Below are positions 9,236 through 18,683 of a DNA stretch of 64,000 nucleotides, piece by piece; positions within the stretch are counted from its first letter, which is position 1; each line of letters begins with the position of its first letter. The notes beneath the pieces are model-generated. The model did not search any database, was not told where the DNA came from, and worked only from the letters and a program-made list of their open reading frames with translations. The stretch comes from Kordia antarctica. GTDB lineage: Bacteria; Bacteroidota; Bacteroidia; Flavobacteriales; Flavobacteriaceae. Position numbers and translations under genes: made by a program. The DNA is taken from NCBI RefSeq assembly GCF_009901525.1, contig NZ_CP019288.1:744001-808000 (forward strand), read 5' to 3'.

Positions 9236-11536
9236 TTAATAAGGTGCTACAATTTCTATAATTTTATTGGTTGAATACTTTAATTTATCAGAAATGTTTA
9301 AACTTTCGAGTATTGATTCTTCTGCTTTATTTAATTTTTCAACAGCTTCATTAGGTATTAATACTTTTACATTTCGTTTTTCAACAATCTTATCCATCAT
9401 AAAATTACACCATTCAATATTCAGTACATCATCATTAAATGCTTGTCCTATATTCCTAGATAATAAGTATCGGTACATAAAGATTCGTAATTGCCTTGGC
9501 GTTATATTCCCATTAATATTTTTAGCAGCTACCTTTAATTTTTCTAATTCTTCTCGTTTAAGTACATAACTAATTTCTTTTGGATTAATTTCTTCTGCTT
9601 CCTCGGTTCCAGTAGTATCATTGCTTTTTGAAGGTGATTCTGCATCGGGTTGGTTAGGATTATTTGAATTAAGGTTGTTATCTACAATTATTTCATCATT
9701 ATTACTTTTTTCTTCAACGCCTATTTTTTCTGCATAGTTATCAATTATTTGATTTTTTTCTTTTTCATACAGAGGAGGAAGTTTTAAACATGCAATGAAA
9801 AGCTTATCCATATATTCTTTTACTAAAGCATCTTTTCTTGCATCATTCTTATCTTGTTTAATAAAGTTTCTATATTTCCATTGTATAGCACGTTCTAAAA
9901 TATCTTCATCAATAGCAGAAATTATAATTACTCGTTTTGAGATTTCATCATCTTCAAGCATCACTCGTAGTGCATCTATTACTTGTATTAAACGTTCTTC
10001 GTGACAACGATCAATATCATCAACAAATAAAAGAAGTCGTTTTTGGTCATTTTTTAAGTGCTCAGCATTATTGTCTTCTTTTTTAAATTCAGTTTTCATC
10101 CAAGCACGTAGAATATATTTTAATTCTTCTTGTATTTCTGCTTGTACACCAAGTAGTTTATTGAAATTAGGTTTGTGTGTATAGGTTTTTATGAGTCGTT
10201 TACCTTTATCTCCTAATTTCCATATTTTATTAAAAAATGATAGCAATGGGACTACTGTTCCAGTTAATAAAAACATTTTCCAATACTTAAAATCTTCTAG
10301 AAAGTTAGGGTTATATATAGCTAAACAGATTACAAGAAGTGCAAGAACTGTGAATAGACATATATCAAAAATCCCGTTACGGATTCTATTTAAACGAAAT
10401 AATAATCGGGTCTCATTCCATTTTGCTGCGATAGGGTAAAATATTCTCTTTTGAAAGAAGTTACCATGTTTGCGCAATTCATTATTTTTATGAGTGAGGT
10501 ATAACTCCATTATTTTTTGATACAAATATGCCCAAACGCCTTCTGTATCTTGGTATTTCCATGCATGAAACTTTAGATAATAAAACTGATTTTTCTTATT
10601 TTCATTATCTGCTTTTTCATGGTGAGTCAAATTAAGTTCGTTTTCTACTTGACTCATGAAATAGGTTTTTCCTCTTCCCCATTGCCCAAAAACACCAAGC
10701 ATTTGCCCAGGACTATTTTTCAAATTACGAATCAATTCAGCAAATGTTTTACTCAATACGGTCACATCTAACTTTGGCATTACCTCATTATCATACGTAT
10801 TATATGGGTTTGCATATACATTGGTTGATTTTTTAGTATCGCTACTTCTTTTTGCTCGTATATACTCTTTTTGAAACCATAGTTCTGTTACTCGTTTTTT
10901 AACTTCTTCTTGTCGTATTTGTCGTATACCTGCTTCAAGTTTATATTCAAATTGTTCTTCTGTTGCTAAATCATATATAGTTGCCTTAGCAACTAATATC
11001 CAATCTCCCCAATCGACTTTTAATTCTCTAAATTCTTTTTCTAAGTGTGCATAAGGAGAATCAGGAAAGGTTTGCATATTATCGTTTACTCTGGCAACAC
11101 TATGTACCGTATGACCGTCCGTAATAGCAACTAAATCTCCCAAGTTAAAGGTATGCTTCTCAAATGTGATAACTATTTTTTCTCTTTTGAGTAATTCATT
11201 AAAATTAGGGTTGCCTCTTCCCCAACGTGTTCCTAGTTTCCAAACAACACCAGTATCGCCACCGCCTAAATGATTTCCTTCTTTATCAAAAATTGGAAAC
11301 CCCATTTTTATCAAGTAATCATTCGTTGGTGCGCCACCATTTAAAGCGTATTTACTTGGATCTAAACCTTTGTATCTTGCTGCCAAACGAATAACTTCTT
11401 TAGGAGGATATAGTTTTCCTAAAATTAATACATCATATTTTGTAGATGCTATTAAAGTAGTTGGGGCTACATTTCCATGTTCAATTCCATTTAATACATC
11501 TTCCCTAGTAACAAGTTTTGCTAAACTTTCTGCCAT
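9236..11536 (-). CDS. KAP-family P-loop NTPase with N-terminal McrA-like head domain
   Basis: The 766-residue protein has an N-terminal region (about 5-60) with LVTREDVLNGIEHG and STKYDVLILGKLYPPKEVI, resembling the N-terminal head of ScoMcrA-type enzymes. The KAP NTPase follows: Walker A GQWGRGKT at 284-291, two hydrophobic hairpin segments inserted in the domain (about 395-420 and 430-450), and Walker B RLLLFVDDIDRC near 520. A low-complexity acidic and Asn-rich linker comes before a helical C-terminus. KAP NTPases are membrane-associated, and several act in phage exclusion. It sits downstream of the type I restriction genes and 9 bases ahead of the GIY-YIG nuclease gene. A defence role is inferred from context. 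Confidence 0.87.
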   Translation of the reverse strand: MAESLAKLVTREDVLNGIEHGNVAPTTLIASTKYDVLILGKLYPPKEVIRLAARYKGLDPSKYALNGGAPTNDYLIKMGFPIFDKEGNHLGGGDTGVVWKLGTRWGRGNPNFNELLKREKIVITFEKHTFNLGDLVAITDGHTVHSVARVNDNMQTFPDSPYAHLEKEFRELKVDWGDWILVAKATIYDLATEEQFEYKLEAGIRQIRQEEVKKRVTELWFQKEYIRAKRSSDTKKSTNVYANPYNTYDNEVMPKLDVTVLSKTFAELIRNLKNSPGQMLGVFGQWGRGKTYFMSQVENELNLTHHEKADNENKKNQFYYLKFHAWKYQDTEGVWAYLYQKIMELYLTHKNNELRKHGNFFQKRIFYPIAAKWNETRLLFRLNRIRNGIFDICLFTVLALLVICLAIYNPNFLEDFKYWKMFLLTGTVVPLLSFFNKIWKLGDKGKRLIKTYTHKPNFNKLLGVQAEIQEELKYILRAWMKTEFKKEDNNAEHLKNDQKRLLLFVDDIDRCHEERLIQVIDALRVMLEDDEISKRVIIISAIDEDILERAIQWKYRNFIKQDKNDARKDALVKEYMDKLFIACLKLPPLYEKEKNQIIDNYAEKIGVEEKSNNDEIIVDNNLNSNNPNQPDAESPSKSNDTTGTEEAEEINPKEISYVLKREELEKLKVAAKNINGNITPRQLRIFMYRYLLSRNIGQAFNDDVLNIEWCNFMMDKIVEKRNVKVLIPNEAVEKLNKAEESILESLNISDKLKYSTNKIIEIVAPY

Positions 11537-11813
11537 TTTTTAAGTCTATAATTATACTTATTCGAATCTAATGAAACCAATTGGATGATTTTTACGGGTT
11601 TCCACAATTTTGTCAGTTATGTATTCGTTGTCAAAATGTAAGAAAAAAACAAATTATTGTTTGTTGCAAAATGATTCTACTTTGCTCTAGTTGCCCTTTA
11701 GTATGTTTATAACACTATCATGTATGAACATCGGACAGACCAAATCGCTAAAAATACACATCCTAAATGCAGCGTAATGATTTACACAAGGGAGCATGCT
11801 CCCTTGTGTATTT
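11537..11813. other. Intergenic region between hsdS and the KAP NTPase gene
   Basis: This 277-base gap contains the 26 bp palindrome at 11784-11809 right after the hsdS stop and probably a separate promoter for the KAP operon on the minus strand. No convincing ORF was seen. Confidence 0.5.
11784..11809. terminator. Perfect 26 bp palindrome after hsdS (possible terminator or dispersed palindrome)
   Basis: The sequence reads ACACAAGGGAGCA followed by its exact reverse complement. It starts 5 bases beyond the hsdS stop on the minus strand. The same core (CAAGGGAGCATGCTCCCTTG) recurs at 20758-20777. There is no loop beyond the centre and no strong T tract, so it may be a cruciform-type dispersed repeat and not a classical terminator. 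Confidence 0.6.
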
Positions 11814-13034
11814 CTATTTCCCAACAGTAACTTGCCCATTCATCAACATCGGTAACAACCAATCACGAAGTTCTGCTAGTTTTTGGTTTTGTTTAGAGTT
11901 CACTATTATCTTATCATGAATTGGATCTGCAATTATTTTAAATGCCTTCACAACCTCTTTATTAGGAATACAAAGTTTTAAACTAAATAGATCATTTTTT
12001 GTGATTGATCCGAATGTAGTTCCTGAAGAATTTCTTCTATCAAAGATTTGTTTAAAATATTCCATTTGACTCCACAAAAAAGATATTGAACCTTCTTTTT
12101 CACTCAAAGCTGCCAAACCTCGACCAATACAACAACTCTCCATAGCTTGATTTAATGTTCCTACTGGAGCTCTAACAGATAATAGAATATCTCCTTTTTC
12201 TGCCATTCTTGAAGGTTCTGTTGTATATTTTCTAACTGTTGGAAACCTTGATCCAAAATCTGTAGAACCTTGATAAAAAACTGTTCCTATTCCTTCTTCA
12301 TTATAGGAACTACCTGATGGAGATTGTCCCATTGTAATATCTGCAATATCTGATAAAACACCATCTTCCCAACCTTCAGGAATCTCACGTTTTAAGGTTT
12401 TATTGAACACCATTTTTCCGCCAGAAGCCTTGTATGGCTTTCCATTGACATCGGGGAACTCAAACTGAACAAACCAATAATCATACAACGTTTTTGCCAT
12501 GGCTTCCAACTGCGCATTGATCTTGTTGTTGAGTTCTATTTTGGCATCTAAATCAGAAAGGACTTTTGCGATTTGCTTTTGTATTGAAAACTTTGGAAGC
12601 ACTATTTCAAAATTTTTAATATCATTTGAATTAAGGTTTTTACGTACTCCAGAAGAAAGATTTCTTAAATTATCATATTGAGTTTTTAAATAATAATAAA
12701 CATATTCATAGTAAGCTTTATTTTCATCAATTACTATATTACAACAAGCCTGATTTGTTGTCGTTTCATTCTTTAAAATAGAAACACTTCCTCTTGTTTT
12801 ACCTTCTCCATACATAGCCACACTTAGTGTATTTCTTGGATTGAGTTTAATAGATGTATTCTCTAAAGCAAACTTTGTTATTTTTTCATTAGAATCGTAT
12901 ATATACTTTTTTCCTAATTGCTCTGTTTTAACCCAAGGAATATTTCCATTTAGCCAAAATTGATCATTTGACCTAAGTGGAGTTAAACCACTATTTATAA
13001 TTTTTGAAATATCTTTAAGTGAAACTCTATTCAT
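11814..13034 (-). CDS. hsdS: Type I restriction-modification specificity subunit HsdS
   Basis: The 406-residue protein has the two-target-recognition-domain layout. TRD1 covers about residues 1-140, then comes a central conserved helix (QKQIAKVLSDLDAKIELNNK ... YDYWFVQFEFPD, about 145-195), TRD2 about 200-350, and a C-terminal helix (NQKLAELRDWLLPMLMNGQV). The subunit reads the DNA target for both methylation and restriction and bridges two HsdM and two HsdR. The start overlaps the hsdM stop by 8 bases, so translation is coupled. The two TRDs differ, as expected for a bipartite asymmetric site; the site itself cannot be predicted. No inverted partial hsdS copy is seen nearby, so phase variation is not indicated. 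Confidence 0.95.
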   Translation of the reverse strand: MNRVSLKDISKIINSGLTPLRSNDQFWLNGNIPWVKTEQLGKKYIYDSNEKITKFALENTSIKLNPRNTLSVAMYGEGKTRGSVSILKNETTTNQACCNIVIDENKAYYEYVYYYLKTQYDNLRNLSSGVRKNLNSNDIKNFEIVLPKFSIQKQIAKVLSDLDAKIELNNKINAQLEAMAKTLYDYWFVQFEFPDVNGKPYKASGGKMVFNKTLKREIPEGWEDGVLSDIADITMGQSPSGSSYNEEGIGTVFYQGSTDFGSRFPTVRKYTTEPSRMAEKGDILLSVRAPVGTLNQAMESCCIGRGLAALSEKEGSISFLWSQMEYFKQIFDRRNSSGTTFGSITKNDLFSLKLCIPNKEVVKAFKIIADPIHDKIIVNSKQNQKLAELRDWLLPMLMNGQVTVGK

Positions 13035-14655
13035 ACCTCAACCCTTTCAAATTATCTTGAATCTCCTTTTCTAATTGTTTCGATTCCGCAAATAAATCGT
13101 GTAAATTGGTTTCAAAACCTTGCATTTTTTCTGTAAATTCTTTAGGCGTAATATCTACATATTCAATTTTTACTTCAAAGTATTGCCCTGCACTTAAGCT
13201 GTAGTTTTTGGCGGCAATGTCTTCATAAGAAACCACTACCGAGAAATCATCTTTGGCTTCTTTGCTTGCAAACACATCTATAATTTGTTGTTCTTCCGCT
13301 TCGGTCAATACTGTTTTTTGGTTTTTGCCTTCTTTTACTTTTTCGCCTAAGTTAGACGCATCTATCAACACTACATTTTCGGTATTGGTTTTGTCTAAGA
13401 ACAAGATACTTACATTCGTGCCCGTCGTCGCAAATATATTGCTCGGCATGCTTACCACACCTGCCAACATTTTACTTTCTACCAGCTTTTGCCGAATCTT
13501 TTTATCAATACCACTTTGTGCGGTTATGAAACCTGTTGGTACTACAATAGCTGCTTTTCCTTTCGCACTAAGCGTATGCATAATGTGTTGTATAAATAGC
13601 AAGTATATTGCCATGGAATCTTTTTTGCTTTTAGGAATGTTAGGAATACCTGCAAAAAAGCGTTCTTTATTGGCTTTGCTGTCCAAATCGGCGCTGTAAT
13701 CAGAAAAGTCTAACTTAAATGGCGGATTCGAAACGATAAAGTCAAACTGTTCCAACTGCCCGTCGTCTTGTTTGTGATACGGACTTAGGATGGTGTTTCC
13801 TTGTATAATGTTTTGTATGGAATGTACGAGGTTGTTCAGAATCAAATTTAAACGCAGTAAGGCAGACGACTTTTGCGAAATATCCTGTGAGTATATGGTA
13901 CATTTATCTTCGCCAATGGCATGCGCCAAGTTCATTAACAACGTCCCCGAACCTGCACTTGGATCGTAACACGTAGCATTGCTTACTTCCGTACCACTTG
14001 GTACCAAACAAGCTGCCATAATTTTGGAAACTGCATGCGGTGTAAAGTATTCTGCATATTTACCGCCACTGTTGGTGTTGTAATCTTTTATTAAGTATTC
14101 AAATATGGTGGCAAAGAAGTCAAACTTCTGTGTAAAGATGTGCTCAAAACTAAAACCAACCAATTTGTTTACAATGGCTTTGCAAAACGCATCTTTGTTA
14201 TCCGTAACATACTTGCTAAGATTTTCAAACAATACTACTTTTTCGCCACCTTGTGTCAACACCGAAAAGATATCGGTGTTATCCTTGGCAACGTTGAGCA
14301 AGGTTTGGTCAAAAATCTCCGAAAAGTTAGGTTCGTTTTGTTCTTGAAATAAGCGCGACAAGAAGTTTTTGGGCGCAATGTATGCTGTGTTTGCGCTTAT
14401 TTGCATGGTTAGCATTTCCAAATCTTCTTCACTGTATTTATCTAAAGCTTTGTCAAAATCTTCTGCTTTGGCTAACGCAGGTTCTTTTTGTTTGAGTTCG
14501 TATACATACTTATCGTTTAAGAACTTATATAGAAAAACCTGTGTTATTATTTTAAATTCGTTTCCATCATTTCCCAAACCGTAGTTAGCACAGACACTTT
14601 TAAGATCGTCAATGAGTGCTTTGGTTTTGGTTTCAAATTGTATGGTTGCTGTCAT
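13027..14655 (-). CDS. hsdM: Type I DNA adenine methyltransferase subunit HsdM
   Basis: The 542-residue protein has an N-terminal helical HsdM domain (about 1-140) and an N6-adenine methylase domain. AdoMet motif I is YDPSAGSGTLLMNL at about residue 230 and catalytic motif IV is DFIVSNPPFKLDF at about 305, both intact. It modifies adenine in the sequence read by HsdS and forms the core of the M2S1 methylase. The 3' end overlaps hsdS by 8 bases. The gap to hsdR is unusually large and repeat-filled (411 bases), so hsdM-hsdS may have their own promoter. Length is normal for the family. Confidence 0.96.
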   Translation of the reverse strand: MTATIQFETKTKALIDDLKSVCANYGLGNDGNEFKIITQVFLYKFLNDKYVYELKQKEPALAKAEDFDKALDKYSEEDLEMLTMQISANTAYIAPKNFLSRLFQEQNEPNFSEIFDQTLLNVAKDNTDIFSVLTQGGEKVVLFENLSKYVTDNKDAFCKAIVNKLVGFSFEHIFTQKFDFFATIFEYLIKDYNTNSGGKYAEYFTPHAVSKIMAACLVPSGTEVSNATCYDPSAGSGTLLMNLAHAIGEDKCTIYSQDISQKSSALLRLNLILNNLVHSIQNIIQGNTILSPYHKQDDGQLEQFDFIVSNPPFKLDFSDYSADLDSKANKERFFAGIPNIPKSKKDSMAIYLLFIQHIMHTLSAKGKAAIVVPTGFITAQSGIDKKIRQKLVESKMLAGVVSMPSNIFATTGTNVSILFLDKTNTENVVLIDASNLGEKVKEGKNQKTVLTEAEEQQIIDVFASKEAKDDFSVVVSYEDIAAKNYSLSAGQYFEVKIEYVDITPKEFTEKMQGFETNLHDLFAESKQLEKEIQDNLKGLRYE

Positions 14656-15066
14656 TTTTAGGGATTAGGTGTTGGTTGTCAGTTCTCGGTTGTCAGTTAT
14701 CGGTTTTCAGAAAAGACTTTTATATTTTACATTTTGACTTTATCATTTAGCATTCAATTACTTCGTTATTCGTTATTCGTTATTCATTGTTCGATATTCG
14801 ATATTGATTAAACTTAAAACTTTTACATTTTACATTTTTAATTTGGTTGTTGGTTGTTGGTTTTTAGTTATCAAATAGAACTTTTACATTTTACATTTAG
14901 CATTTTACATTTTTAATTTCCTTGTCGGCTGTTGCATTTCGACGCAGCTCAGCAGAAGTAATTTGACACTTTTGTTGTATTAGAAGCAGACTGCCACGTC
15001 GCATACTCCTCGCAGTGACGGTATCGGAACTTGCTTTTTCATTAAACATTTAAAATTCATAATTCC
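14656..15066. repeat. Repeat-filled gap between hsdR and hsdM
   Basis: The 411 bases hold only simple and dispersed repeats: degenerate GGTTGTCAGTT-like and TTGGTTGTTGG units, three tandem CGTTATT copies at 14764-14784, repeated TTTACATTTTACATTT runs, and a right-half REP copy at 14987-15020 (ACTGCCACGTCGCATACTCC then TCGCAGTGACG). No ORF of interest was found. Such insertion-like filler inside a type I operon is unusual and may hold the hsdM promoter. Confidence 0.7.
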
Positions 15067-18000
15067 TTAAGCTACGTTTCCGTTGTATTCATTCATATAT
15101 TCGTTTACAATAATACGATTGATTCGTTTAACATCCGAAGTATTGATGTCTATTTTTTGTACGGTTTTAAACTGATTTATTACCAAACGCATCACCATGC
15201 GTTCTACATAGCTTTCGTTTTCCATGATTTTGGTATTCTGCCCAAGTTCTTTGTCAATAGCGTTTCGCAATCCGTTGAGTGCTTCAAACAGTTTGCGTTC
15301 GTTGTCCGTTAACGGATCTTTTTCTAGTAAGCGTTTGTGGATGCGTGCATATTTTTTATCGTGATCGTATTTGGCTTTTAGCAATTCGTTTTCACGCTCT
15401 AGTTTTTTAGCTTTGTCATAAATGGCATTCAACGCTTTGATGTTGGCTTCCATTTCTTCTTTAGTAACTTCGCTTAGGTTTTTCTTTTTAAATAAACGTT
15501 CCAATTCTTCTTTTAGCGTAACAAACTGAGGATCTTTTTGGTCAAAGTTGCCACCAAGCATTTCGCGGGTACGTTGCAGGGTATTCTTTAATAAATCTGC
15601 CAATACCAATTCTTCTTCTTTTACTTTGGTAAAGGCAAAAATTACATCTTCCAAGGCTATGTTTAGGATGTTTGCGTTGTCCATATTGTTTTCCAACGCA
15701 ATTTTGGTATTAATCAGTCCTAATCGATCATTTGCTAAGCGTGATAGTATGGAAAGCTTTCTAAAATCGAGCTTGTCTAGCAATTCAAAATTACCTGACA
15801 GACGAATTAAGTTATACAATTCTTTCGCATTTCGTAACGCTTTGGCTAGTTGGTGTATTTCTGCACGTTCGGTAATTTCAGATATTTGATTACCAAAAAC
15901 CGTAGCATTGTTCGTATCAAACTTGAAAAGAACGTCTTTAATTTCTTCTATTTCTTCTTCTATTTCTTTGGCAGATTTAAAAAGGTTGGAGTAATGCTCC
16001 ATTTCGTCGCCCAACTCTGACTGCAACTCGTTAAAGTAGTCTTGGTTGGTTTTGTCAAATTCTTTTTGAATGTCTGCAAAGTCTACCACATATCCGTATC
16101 GATGTTCTTTGTAGGTTCGGTTTACACGCGTTAATGCTTGCAGTAAGTTATGCGATTTTATTTTACGTCCTATGTATAGTTTCTTTAAACGCTTTGCGTC
16201 AAACCCTGTGAGTAACATTTGGTATACAAATAGAAAATCTAGTTTGCCCGCTTTAAAGTCGGAAACCCAATTTCTTCGATCTTGTTTGCTTCCTATATCG
16301 TGTAATATTACTTGTGCGGTGATTACTTTACTTTCTTCTTTTTTGTTGTTGCCATAACTGAGAGGTTCTTCTGCGGCGGCTGACAACAATGTATCTGAGT
16401 TTACAGCGTATTTATTTTGAAATATCTCATACATCATTTTGGCTTGTTCGGAAGAATCGCAAACCACCATACCGCCAATACTGTTATCATCGTTAGAAAT
16501 TCGGGCTTGCTCCATATCTTTTACAATATAATCAAGCATTGGTTCTACAAACTTATGATGCGCATACACGGTGTTTTTTTCTGTTTTCCCTAGTAACACT
16601 TTGATATTCTCTAAAGCTTCTTGCAATACAAGCTTATACCCTGTTTCTATTTCTTCACGAATGAGTCGCAATGTATACCCATCTTTTATGGAAAGGTTGT
16701 AATAGTATTTGTGAATGTAATTCCCAAACAAGCTTCTAGAGTTGTATTCTGATCCTAATAATGGTGTTCCAGTCAATCCTATTTTTACAGAATGTTTGTC
16801 TGCTAATTCCAAGTTGGCGAGAAAACTTCCTTTAGGGTTGTAACTACGATGTACTTCATCTAAGAAGAAGATACGTTGTATGTTTAAATTATAATCATTG
16901 TTTTTAATAACATTGGGATCGTCTCTAAACTTCTGAATGTTAACGACTGTAATTTCTGCTTTCCCTACATTATTATGAATCGCTTTGGTAGATTTTATGT
17001 CTTTGCTAAACGCTTCTCTACTGTCTATTTTATACACAATAAGTCCACGTGCAGTAAACTCTTTGGCTGCTTGTGTGAGTAAGTCTAACCGATCTACAAT
17101 AAAGTAAAACTTAGGGATGATACTTTTCTTTTGATAGTAATCCGTTAAGTGTTTTACATTAAAGTACGCTAATGCCGTTTTTCCAGAGCCTTGTGTATGC
17201 CATATAATTCCTTTTTTAATTCCATTTTCTAGTTTATTCTCTATGGCTTTGGTAGCAAACAATTGCGGATAGCGCATGATGTGTTTTTCCAAACCGTTTT
17301 CTTCCTCAACATAAGCAAAGGCATATTGTAATATGAATTGCAAACGTGTTCGTTGAAACAAAGAGGTAGCAATGGAATTGGTAGGCGTGTTGGGGTTTTT
17401 ATTAGATTGAAATTCTTTTGATTGCTGAATGCTTAAGAGGTTGTTATCTTTAAGCACAAAGGTTTCTTCTTCGGCTGTAATTGGTTTTAGAATCGTTTGC
17501 AAATCAAACGTTTCTTCTTCTCTAAAGTAATTGAATATAGGTTTCTTATAGTTTGTAGTGCTGTAAAATGCACCTTCTAACATTAGTATATCGTCATCAC
17601 TATACTTCATGTTGTTAGAAAACACCATTAATTGCGTAAGGTTGATAAACTTGCGGAATTTCTTGTTTTGAAAACGGCGTTGCATGCGTTTGTGTTCCGC
17701 TGATATTCCATCGCGATTGTTTGGCTTTTTTACTTCTATAAACACTAATGGTATTCCGTTGATTAGTAGAATAATATCGGGTCTAAAACTATCATCATCT
17801 TTTTTATACGGAAGCTCCGTAACTACATGAAAAGAATTGGTGTTAAAGTTTTCAAAATCTATAAGTTTCACTCCTGACTGATCTATTAACTTATTATAAA
17901 AAGCACGTCCTAAGTCTTCATTTTCCAGCGACAACGATACTTCATCATAAATTCTGTTGACATCAGCATCAGCAATCCCTGGATTGATCTGTTTTATTTG

Positions 18001-18135
18001 CGCTTTAAATATGGAGGTAAATATATTGGTGCGTTCATCCCATACATTAGTTTTCAAAGAAAGGTATTGATAACCCAATTGAATTAAATGTAATATGGAA
18101 GGTATTTTTACTCTGGAATCTTCGTTAAATATCAT
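15067..18135 (-). CDS. hsdR: Type I restriction endonuclease subunit HsdR
   Basis: The 1022-residue protein has an N-terminal PD-(D/E)xK nuclease core (FRPDIILLINGIPLVFIEVK, catalytic Asp and ExK intact, about residues 118-137). The superfamily 2 helicase motor has motif I WHTQGSGKTALAYF, motif II FFLDEVHRSYN, motif III GLTGTPLLG, and a late motif with QALTRVNRTYKEHRYGYVVD. The C-terminus is helical and binds the methylase core. HsdR translocates DNA and cuts unmodified DNA far from the site. All key motifs are present, so the system looks active. The promoter region upstream (18136-18683) contains a perfect TACGGTAAACCGTA inverted repeat. Confidence 0.96.
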   Translation of the reverse strand: MIFNEDSRVKIPSILHLIQLGYQYLSLKTNVWDERTNIFTSIFKAQIKQINPGIADADVNRIYDEVSLSLENEDLGRAFYNKLIDQSGVKLIDFENFNTNSFHVVTELPYKKDDDSFRPDIILLINGIPLVFIEVKKPNNRDGISAEHKRMQRRFQNKKFRKFINLTQLMVFSNNMKYSDDDILMLEGAFYSTTNYKKPIFNYFREEETFDLQTILKPITAEEETFVLKDNNLLSIQQSKEFQSNKNPNTPTNSIATSLFQRTRLQFILQYAFAYVEEENGLEKHIMRYPQLFATKAIENKLENGIKKGIIWHTQGSGKTALAYFNVKHLTDYYQKKSIIPKFYFIVDRLDLLTQAAKEFTARGLIVYKIDSREAFSKDIKSTKAIHNNVGKAEITVVNIQKFRDDPNVIKNNDYNLNIQRIFFLDEVHRSYNPKGSFLANLELADKHSVKIGLTGTPLLGSEYNSRSLFGNYIHKYYYNLSIKDGYTLRLIREEIETGYKLVLQEALENIKVLLGKTEKNTVYAHHKFVEPMLDYIVKDMEQARISNDDNSIGGMVVCDSSEQAKMMYEIFQNKYAVNSDTLLSAAAEEPLSYGNNKKEESKVITAQVILHDIGSKQDRRNWVSDFKAGKLDFLFVYQMLLTGFDAKRLKKLYIGRKIKSHNLLQALTRVNRTYKEHRYGYVVDFADIQKEFDKTNQDYFNELQSELGDEMEHYSNLFKSAKEIEEEIEEIKDVLFKFDTNNATVFGNQISEITERAEIHQLAKALRNAKELYNLIRLSGNFELLDKLDFRKLSILSRLANDRLGLINTKIALENNMDNANILNIALEDVIFAFTKVKEEELVLADLLKNTLQRTREMLGGNFDQKDPQFVTLKEELERLFKKKNLSEVTKEEMEANIKALNAIYDKAKKLERENELLKAKYDHDKKYARIHKRLLEKDPLTDNERKLFEALNGLRNAIDKELGQNTKIMENESYVERMVMRLVINQFKTVQKIDINTSDVKRINRIIVNEYMNEYNGNVA

Positions 18136-18310
18136 AGTATTGGTAGCAAGTTCTACATGTAATCCTTTCAGCTTTTGTGCAGCATTAAAATCTACATTTC
18201 ATAAAACAAATTCTTACATTCTCAAATATAAAAAACAATTGTTGGTTTTCACAACAAAGTCCTATAAAAAGCTTCGTATACAATACTACATTTTATTAAC
18301 GAAGTAGGAT

Positions 18311-18324
18311 TACGGTAAACCGTA
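18311..18324 (-). promoter_or_regulatory. Perfect inverted repeat TACGGT-AA-ACCGTA upstream of hsdR
   Basis: The two 6 bp arms are exact reverse complements. Read on the minus strand it resembles the box found at the peptide-precursor promoters (ends ACCGTA). A TAGTATTG, one base from the TAnnTTTG -7 consensus, follows at exactly 22 bases. The hsdR ATG is about 175 bases away. A regulatory role is inferred. Confidence 0.4.
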
Positions 18325-18476
18325 CGCTTCTATAGTTATGCTAGACATTATGAGTTATATGATTTTTCGGGTAGCTTCATGCAAATTTCCGTTCTGTTTC
18401 CATGCTCTGTATACTTACCTAGAAGAGTATGTAAAAAAGCTAATGTTTTCAGCTACTCAGCAGCTCCTGTTTTTTA

Positions 18477-18548
18477 CTCTTGAGTAGAATTATTTTTACT
18501 CAAGAGCGGAGAATCTGTGCTCTTGAGTAGAATGTTTTTTGCTCAAGT
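18477..18548. repeat. Two related stem-loops built on CTCTTGAGTAGAAT
   Basis: The first hairpin pairs CTCTTGAGT (18477-18485) with ACTCAAGAG (18498-18506). The second starts GCTCTTGAGTAGAAT (about 18519-18533) and pairs with CTCAAG (about 18542-18547). They are direct repeats of the same hairpin with a T-rich loop. The function is unknown; they could be terminators or protein-binding sites. Confidence 0.55.
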
Positions 18549-18559
18549 ACTTATTTTGG

Positions 18560-18604
18560 TTGATTGTTGATTGTTGATTGTTGATTGTTGATTGTTGATT
18601 GTTG
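18560..18604. repeat. Tandem array, about six copies of a 7 bp unit (TTGATTG)
   Basis: Perfect head-to-tail TTGATTG units lie just beyond the terminator that follows the DUF6161-like gene. The array is noncoding and belongs to the same class as those at 8071, 22447, 38487 and 62000. Confidence 0.93.
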
Positions 18605-18610
18605 AAATTA

Positions 18611-18653
18611 AAAAAAACACCATCGTATTCATATTATACGATGGTGCTTTTTT
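18611..18653 (-). terminator. Rho-independent terminator after the DUF6161-like gene
   Basis: On the minus strand, GCACCATCGTAT pairs with ATACGATGGTG around a short A+T loop and is followed by a run of T. It starts about 30 bases beyond the stop at 18684. The A tract on the other side would let it work in both directions. Confidence 0.85.
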
Positions 18654-18683
18654 AACTCAATACTGATTTCTCAGTACTCAGTA

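Larger units (their letters stand above)
18136..18683. other. Intergenic region upstream of hsdR
   Basis: The 548 bases hold no credible gene. They contain an inverted repeat at 18311-18324, two related stem-loops at 18477-18548, a 7 bp tandem array at 18560-18604 and a strong terminator at 18611-18653. The hsdR promoter should lie in the lower-coordinate part. Confidence 0.6.

Noticed and set aside
11814-13034. Phase-variable hsdS shuffling
   Set aside because: No second or partial hsdS copy, inverted repeat or recombinase gene was found in the island.
13253-13699. 148-codon plus-strand ORF inside hsdM
   Set aside because: It is an antisense shadow of a firmly identified methylase gene.
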